From positions 1-55,976 of the forward strand of contig NZ_JAACYW010000047.1 in NCBI RefSeq assembly GCF_015356825.1: a stretch of 55,976 nucleotides of DNA. Direction: 5' to 3'. This document shows positions 51,398 to 55,976 of the stretch, piece by piece (within the stretch, counting starts at the first letter, position 1; every line of letters starts with the position of its first letter). The position numbers and the translations under genes were made by a program. The DNA comes from Catenulispora rubra. Lineage in GTDB: Bacteria; Actinomycetota; Actinomycetes; Streptomycetales; Catenulisporaceae. Under the pieces are notes generated by a model. That model was given only the letters and a program-made list of their open reading frames with translations. It did not search any database and had not been told where the DNA came from.

Positions 51398-52360
51398 TGT
51401 GAACGTGACGCACACGCTTGTCGAAGTCGGCTGGATCGGCGACGGGAGGCTGACTGGGACGCAGGTCGCCTGACCGGCGCCGCCCGACGGCGGGGCGCCG
51501 ATGATCACGCCGCCGCCGTTTTGCGGGGAGGTCGAACCGTTCAGGGGGTCGCCGGAGACCTTGAACTGCTGGCCGGAGATCGCGAAGGAGATCTGGTCCT
51601 GGTCCGTGAGGACTTGATCGGCCGGTGGCGGGGTGATCGTGACCGGCTTGCCCCACTGGCTGAAGTGCAGCTCGGTGCGGCCCGCGGTTTGCTTGTTTGA
51701 CGCTGATGTCGCCGCCGACTGGAAGACGATCTCGACCGGGAGGCCGGAGGCGTCGAGCCAGACATCGACGTGGCCTGTCGTGTCGCCGGCCAGGTCGCCG
51801 GTGAAATGGGTCGCGGCGACGCCGTCAGCCGTACCCGTCCCGGCCTGGGTGAACCTGCCCTTCGCCAGAACTTCCTTGACCAGCGCCGCCGGGTCGGATC
51901 TCAGCATGCTGAGGACCGGCGAGTTCTTCGGCACGAGATCGGTCGCGCTCATCGCGAACCATGAGGCGTTCGGCTTGGCCTTCGAAGTGGCGTGGTAGCC
52001 CTTCGGTATCGAGGTGTAGAAGGTCGTGCCGTCGTAGAGGACGTGGGTGGGAACCATGTCCGCCGCATCGCTGAGCTTCAACGTCAGCTCGCCCTGCACG
52101 GCCGGCGCGAAGACAACCGCCCCGTCGACCGTCCCGGAGGCACCCCCGGAGAGCACCCCGTGGACGTGGACACTCTTCGCTGCGACAACCTGCGCTGCCG
52201 CGAACTGAATCGCACCCCCGACGGACTTGTCCGACCGCGCCGCGAGCCCACTCCTACTCGCGCACCCCGCGACCACCGCCACCGCAGCCGCCACGCCGGC
52301 GGCCGCCGCAACGCCGCGGACGACACGCCGCCTGCGTCGCTGTGCACTGTGCCCTGGCAT
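51371..52360 (-). CDS. LppX/LprAFG-type lipoprotein
   Basis: A 329-residue lipoprotein. A basic N-terminus and hydrophobic core lead to a lipobox ending VVAGC, with Cys33 as the lipidated residue. The mature domain resembles LppX/LprG-like proteins: SVHVHGVLSG, GELTLKLSDAA, VLYDGTTFYTSIPKGY, then HVDVWLDASGLPVEIVFQ. In mycobacteria such proteins bind and carry lipids across the envelope. The C-terminal 75 residues are Gly/Pro/Ser-rich and contain two cysteines (ATCVPV, SVCVTF), an extension beyond the usual fold. Confidence 0.8.
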   Translation of the reverse strand: MPGHSAQRRRRRVVRGVAAAAGVAAAVAVVAGCASRSGLAARSDKSVGGAIQFAAAQVVAAKSVHVHGVLSGGASGTVDGAVVFAPAVQGELTLKLSDAADMVPTHVLYDGTTFYTSIPKGYHATSKAKPNASWFAMSATDLVPKNSPVLSMLRSDPAALVKEVLAKGRFTQAGTGTADGVAATHFTGDLAGDTTGHVDVWLDASGLPVEIVFQSAATSASNKQTAGRTELHFSQWGKPVTITPPPADQVLTDQDQISFAISGQQFKVSGDPLNGSTSPQNGGGVIIGAPPSGGAGQATCVPVSLPSPIQPTSTSVCVTFTLPAAPTHT

Positions 52361-52519
52361 CGGCGTTCCCCCGCCTCACTGATCGCGAAGTCTGACTGCG
52401 TCCCGATCGGCGCTCGTCGAGATTAGCGTTCAGCGTGCCTCAGCGGCACGCAAAGGTCTACGCATCGTGGCCGCGACCCGCGGGGCGGTCAGCAGTGGTG
52501 GAACGGCACGAGCCCAGCC

Positions 52520-53191
52520 TCACCGCGCGAGCGTCGCACGAATCGCGTTGTCGACCATCGCCTCGAAGTCGTCCGCAGCCCGTTCGTCGGCGGTGAGATC
52601 GCGGACGCGGGCCAGTGCGGGGAAGCGCTGGGCGTCGAAGTCGCGGATCACCCGCTCCCGCTGTGTGTCCTCGCGCGGCTTGTGTTGGTGCCTGTCCAGG
52701 AGTTCGCCGACGGTGAGGTACCAGCAGGCTCGGAAGGCGGTCAGGGCTTCGCTCGGGGACAGGCCGGCCTGGAGGAAGTCGTCCAGGCAGGCGTTGTTGA
52801 ACGGCAGGGCGGCTTCGGCGTTGAGTTCGCCGCGGATGAGGATGTGCAGGACCCAGACGCAGTCGGCCAGGTAGTCGTGGGCGCCGACGAATCGGTGGCG
52901 GAGTCTTTGCTGCGGTGTGTCGCCCGGGACGTCTACCGGCAGGCCTGATGCGATCTGCTCCAGGATCGCCACCAGGAGTGCGTCCCGGTCTGCCACGTGG
53001 CGGTAGAGGGAGGCGGCGGCGGTGTTCAGTTCGGCGGCGACGGTGCGCATCGTCAGGGCGTCGAGGCCGTCGCGTTCGATTACCCGGCGGCCGGCGGCGA
53101 CGACGATGTCGGGGGTCAGGCCCGGGCGCGGCCGGCGGGGCCCGTAGCGACCCCGGGTTGCGGGGTCGGCTCGTTCGATCACGACGTCCAT
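52520..53191 (-). CDS. TetR/AcrR-family transcriptional regulator
   Basis: A 223-residue regulator with an N-terminal HTH (about 25-75: VAAGRRVIERDGLDALTMRT, VAAELNTAAASLYRHV) and a helical ligand-binding domain with the Asp/Trp features of the TetR_C-type group. It is divergent from a 14-helix MFS exporter with 83 bp between starts, the standard arrangement for a repressor of its own drug exporter. Confidence 0.88.
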   Translation of the reverse strand: MDVVIERADPATRGRYGPRRPRPGLTPDIVVAAGRRVIERDGLDALTMRTVAAELNTAAASLYRHVADRDALLVAILEQIASGLPVDVPGDTPQQRLRHRFVGAHDYLADCVWVLHILIRGELNAEAALPFNNACLDDFLQAGLSPSEALTAFRACWYLTVGELLDRHQHKPREDTQRERVIRDFDAQRFPALARVRDLTADERAADDFEAMVDNAIRATLAR

Positions 53192-53242
53192 CCTGGCAGG
53201 TCTGGCGCTGAGTCTTGCCCGTTCGGGTGGTTAGGGTTACCT

Positions 53243-53257
53243 TACGCGTACAACGTT
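53243..53257. promoter_or_regulatory. Candidate TetR operator in the regulator/exporter intergenic region
   Basis: Two short palindromes, TACGCGTA (53243-53250) and AACGTT (53252-53257), stand side by side about 20 bp before the exporter ATG. A near-palindromic AGGGTTACCTT lies just upstream. One or more of these probably forms the repressor site. Confidence 0.35.
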
Positions 53258-53274
53258 CGCATTGGAGGGGTCCC

Positions 53275-54711
53275 ATGAGTGTCGTCGATGAGCAGCCGGC
53301 CGGTGTCCGGGCCGCGACCGACCCGCCGGCGCGGGCCGGCCTCGTGCTCGGTGTCGCGTGTCTGTGCCAGTTGATGGTCGTGCTCGACATCAGCGTGGTG
53401 AACGTGGCCCTGCCACGGATCGGCGCCGATCTCGGGTTCGCGCCGGGGTCGCTGTCCTGGGTGGTCAACGCCTACACGCTCGTCTTCGGCGGGCTGCTGT
53501 TGCTCGGCGGGCGGATCGCGGATCTGGTCGGGCACCGCCGCACGCTGGTGGTGGCCCTGGCCGCGTTCGGGCTCGCCTCGGTGCTGGGCGGGCTGGCGAC
53601 AACCCCGGGCGAGCTGATCGCCGCCCGCGGCGGGCAGGGGCTGGCCGCGGCGGTCCTGGCGCCGGTGACCCTCACGGTCATCCTGGTCACGTTCCCGGAG
53701 GGCCCGGCCCGGCGGCGTGCGATCGCCGTCTGGTCGATGGTCGCCGCGGCCGGCAGCGCGTTCGGGGTGCTGCTCAGCGGCGTGCTGACGGAGTACCTGG
53801 ACTGGCGGTGGGTGCTGTTCGTCAACGTGCCGATCGTCGCCGCCGCGCTCCCGCTCGCGCTGGCCGGCGTGCGCGACCTGCGGCGGCCCAGCGCCGGGCG
53901 GCTCGACGTGGTGGGGGCGGTGCTGGCCACGGCGTCGATGACGCTTCTGGTGCTGGCGACCGTCTACGCCGGCGAGCACGGCTGGAGCGGCACGACGACC
54001 CTGGTCGGCCTGATCGGATCGGTCGTCACGGCCGCCGGATTCGCGTACTGGGAGCTGCGGGTCGCCTCGCAGCCCCTGGTCCGCTTCGGCATCTTCCGCG
54101 TCCGCACGGTGTGGGTCGCCGACCTGATCGTCGTCTTCATCGGCGCGGCGACCCTCGGCGGCTTCTACTTCGCTTCGCTCTTCCTGCAGGAGGTGCTGCA
54201 CTACAGCCCAGTCAAGGCCGGCGCGGCTTTCCTGCCCTTCTGCTTCGGGATCGTCGTCGGCAGCTTCACCAGCGCGAAGCTGGCGGCGCGTTTCGGCAAC
54301 CGCGTTCTGCTCTCGGTCGGGTCGCTGCTGGGTGCCGCGGGCATGCTCGGTTTCTCTCTGCTCGACACGGGTTCCACCTTCTGGTCATTCCTCGTGCCCT
54401 CGCTGGTGGCCTCGGTCGGGATCGGCGCGTGCATGGTCGCCAACACCGCGATGGGGACCTCCGGCGTCGCCCCGCAGGAAGCCGGGCTCGTCAGCGGGCT
54501 GCTCAACACCAGCCGCCAGGTCGGCGCCAGCGTCGCGCTCGCGGTGCTGACGACCGTCGCGGTGAGCACGATCCACCACGACAGCAGCCTGAAGGCGCTG
54601 AGCCGCGGCTACAGCCACGCCTTCGCGGTCGCCGGAAGCTTCGTGCTGGTCGCCGCGCTGGTGGCGGTGCTGTTCGTCCCGGGGCGGCCGAAGGCTGTCG
54701 CCGCCGACTGA
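53275..54711 (+). CDS. MFS transporter, DHA2 (14-helix) drug exporter family
   Basis: A 478-residue membrane protein with 14 predicted helices. LMVVLDISVVNVALPRIGADL near residue 35 is the D1-type signature of the DHA2 family, and GGRIADLVGHRRT is motif A. LDWRWVLFVNVP is also family-typical. GGAGGGG lies 4 nt before the ATG at 53275. It exports a drug or metabolite by proton antiport. The substrate is unknown, and the divergent TetR gene is the likely repressor. Confidence 0.9.
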   Translation: MSVVDEQPAGVRAATDPPARAGLVLGVACLCQLMVVLDISVVNVALPRIGADLGFAPGSLSWVVNAYTLVFGGLLLLGGRIADLVGHRRTLVVALAAFGLASVLGGLATTPGELIAARGGQGLAAAVLAPVTLTVILVTFPEGPARRRAIAVWSMVAAAGSAFGVLLSGVLTEYLDWRWVLFVNVPIVAAALPLALAGVRDLRRPSAGRLDVVGAVLATASMTLLVLATVYAGEHGWSGTTTLVGLIGSVVTAAGFAYWELRVASQPLVRFGIFRVRTVWVADLIVVFIGAATLGGFYFASLFLQEVLHYSPVKAGAAFLPFCFGIVVGSFTSAKLAARFGNRVLLSVGSLLGAAGMLGFSLLDTGSTFWSFLVPSLVASVGIGACMVANTAMGTSGVAPQEAGLVSGLLNTSRQVGASVALAVLTTVAVSTIHHDSSLKALSRGYSHAFAVAGSFVLVAALVAVLFVPGRPKAVAAD

Positions 54712-54721
54712 CCCGGGTGTC

Positions 54722-54758
54722 GGTTGCGGGCCCGGGCCGCCAGCCCGGGCCTGCGACC
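54722..54758. terminator. Strong bidirectional hairpin terminator
   Basis: A 16-bp stem with two G-U wobbles (GGTTGCGGGCCCGGGC against GCCCGGGCCTGCGACC) and a 5-nt loop, between the exporter stop (54711) and the convergent phosphatase-remnant stop (54768). Confidence 0.8.
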
Positions 54759-54767
54759 GGCACGTTC

Positions 54768-55320
54768 TCAGCGCTCGATCGTCAGCTTGTCGACCTCGAT
54801 GCCGTACTCGTTCACCGCCCGCAGCACCAGCTGCGAGGGACGGCCGTAGCGGCCGGGCTTGACGTCCACCGCGAGCAGCGCGTAGCCGGTGTAGCGCACG
54901 CGCGACCAGTCGACGTTCTCCGGTGTCTTCACGCCGCCGGGGCTGCGCACCCACGACGCGAACGGCGCGACGTTGTCCACGTCGTTCTCATAGCTGTCGG
55001 CGACCGGGAACTGGTAGAGGCTGTTGCCCGAGCTGCCGGCCACGACATAGGTGGTGCCGTAGGTCTTCGACCGGACGGTCGAGCCGATCGGGGCGGCGGT
55101 GGTCACCGAGCCGCCGCGCAGCGGGTCGGTGCGCTCGTAGACGTGGTTGTGGCCGTTGATCACCAGATCGACGTCGAACTGGTCGAACAGCGGGGTCCAC
55201 GCGGCGCGCACGCCGCCGTCCGAGGCATGCGCGTCGGCCGTGCAGTACGCGCACTCGTGGAAGTACACGACGATGAAGTCGATGCCGCTCGCCGAGCTCG
55301 TCGTCCTGGACAGAGAGGGA
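54768..55320 (-). pseudogene. C-terminal remnant of a purple-acid-phosphatase-like metallophosphoesterase
   Basis: About 180 residues match the C-terminal part of a calcineurin-like phosphatase: IDFIVVYFHECAYC, LVINGHNHVYERTD (metal-binding GHNH), TYGTTYVVAGSSGNSLYQ and DVDNVAPF. Upstream of about 55320 the frame stays open but its Arg/Pro-rich translation is unrelated, and it is antisense to the next gene. The N-terminal two-thirds, including the first metal-binding motifs (DxH, GDxxY), is missing. The gene was probably cut by a deletion or insertion bringing in the DNA at 55.3 kb onward. Confidence 0.7.
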
Positions 55321-55406
55321 GTCGAATCGCAAACCTGAGGGCGCAGGGTCCTGATTGACTTGGCCCGGGGGCGGAGGCCTGCGTCCGCCGGTCGGAGGGG
55401 GTAGCG

Positions 55407-55952
55407 ATGGTCTTTGTCACGACGGCGACGAGTGCGGCGGTTGCGCTGCTCGGTGTTGCTCTTGGTGGCTGGTTGAGTACTCGGAACCAGGATCGGTCGT
55501 GGAAGCGGGAGCATGCGCGGCAGTGGCGGGACATCCGGCTCGAAACCTATGGCGATTTCGCGTCTGCCTATCGGGAACTCGTGGCGTTCGCTGTGGATCC
55601 GACTGCCAAGATCACCGCGGATCCACATCCTCAGAGGGCGGGGGAGCTGATGCCGCGGTTTGACGACGAAGGGCGGCGATACAAGGAACGGCTTGACGCG
55701 GCGTCCGTCGCTGTTCGTCTCGTATCGGAGTCGACCGACACCATGAAGGCCTGTGCCGCAGTAGTGCAGAGTGTTCGGCGTATAGCTGCCGCGCGGGCGG
55801 AAAGCCAGGGCGTGGACATCCCCGTCGAGGCCTTTCAGGCTCTCTGGGCTGCGCAGGATGCATTCTTGAGCACCACGCGTCGCGAGCTCGGCCTTTCGGA
55901 CGTCTCCTGGGAGACCGTCTACCCCGCCGACGAGAGCGGTGCAACGGTCTGA
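55407..55952 (+). CDS. Small membrane-anchored protein of unknown function
   Basis: A 181-residue protein with one N-terminal membrane helix (about 5-25, ATSAAVALLGVALGGWLSTR) followed by a helical cytosolic region (WKREHARQWRDIRLETYGDF, ASAYRELV). Proteins with this plan are frequent and uncharacterised in actinobacteria. GGAGGGGG lies about 6 nt before the ATG. It begins immediately beyond the truncated phosphatase. Confidence 0.7.
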   Translation: MVFVTTATSAAVALLGVALGGWLSTRNQDRSWKREHARQWRDIRLETYGDFASAYRELVAFAVDPTAKITADPHPQRAGELMPRFDDEGRRYKERLDAASVAVRLVSESTDTMKACAAVVQSVRRIAAARAESQGVDIPVEAFQALWAAQDAFLSTTRRELGLSDVSWETVYPADESGATV

Positions 55953-55976
55953 AGAACCGCTCCCCACCAAGTCACC

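Overview
The window looks like chromosomal DNA from a large-genome, filamentous-type actinomycete. The evidence is the very high GC content with strong third-position GC bias, the many GTG starts, several probable leaderless promoters, and families typical of Streptomyces/Catenulispora-like bacteria (SARP-NB-ARC-TPR regulator, DUF397 protein, LppX-type lipoprotein, PUFA/PKS-type synthase). I cannot name the species from sequence alone. No rRNA, tRNA, CRISPR array or intact insertion sequence was seen.

Layout. 1-6.9 kb: a PUFA/enediyne-style iterative polyketide synthase gene with two tandem nitronate-monooxygenase-like (PfaD-like) domains at its N-terminus, translationally coupled to a gene cut off by the window edge. 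7.1-8.3 kb: a zinc-binding methyltransferase. 8.3-17 kb: an accessory block with a tandem pair of AlkB-like 2OG-Fe(II) oxygenases, a UPF1/DNA2-like SF1 helicase, and a divergent pair made of a small helical protein and an NLR-like NTPase-TPR protein that share a RHIM/amyloid-like motif. 17-22.6 kb: a glycosyl/glycerophosphotransferase-like gene broken in a heptanucleotide repeat, an acyltransferase whose 3' end overlaps a convergent DUF998 gene, an SDR and an epimerase. 22.8-29 kb: an Mrr-like nuclease, a vWA-PP2C-kinase triad (TerY-P/YegL-YegK-YegI type) and a membrane-anchored Mrr-like nuclease. 29-38 kb: a giant secreted propeller/lectin protein divergent from a three-gene membrane glycosyltransferase operon. 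38-40.6 kb: small metabolic genes, including L-2-hydroxyglutarate oxidase. 41-47.7 kb: a second NLR/small-protein pair in apparent operon with an AfsR-like SARP regulator, preceded by a double-HTH protein. 48-51.4 kb: small secreted and DUF397 proteins and a decayed alpha/beta hydrolase-caspase module. 51.4-56 kb: a lipoprotein, a TetR/MFS efflux pair, a truncated phosphatase and a small membrane protein.

The strongest candidates for an unusual system are the two NLR + small-protein loci, whose shared motif suggests amyloid-type homotypic signalling between a sensor NTPase and a cell-death-type effector, and the nuclease-flanked vWA/phosphatase/kinase cluster. Together with the AlkB-like pair, the helicase and the caspase remnant they give the middle of the window the character of a conflict/defence-rich accessory region. 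The heptanucleotide-repeat gene is a good candidate for slipped-strand phase variation of a surface-polymer enzyme.
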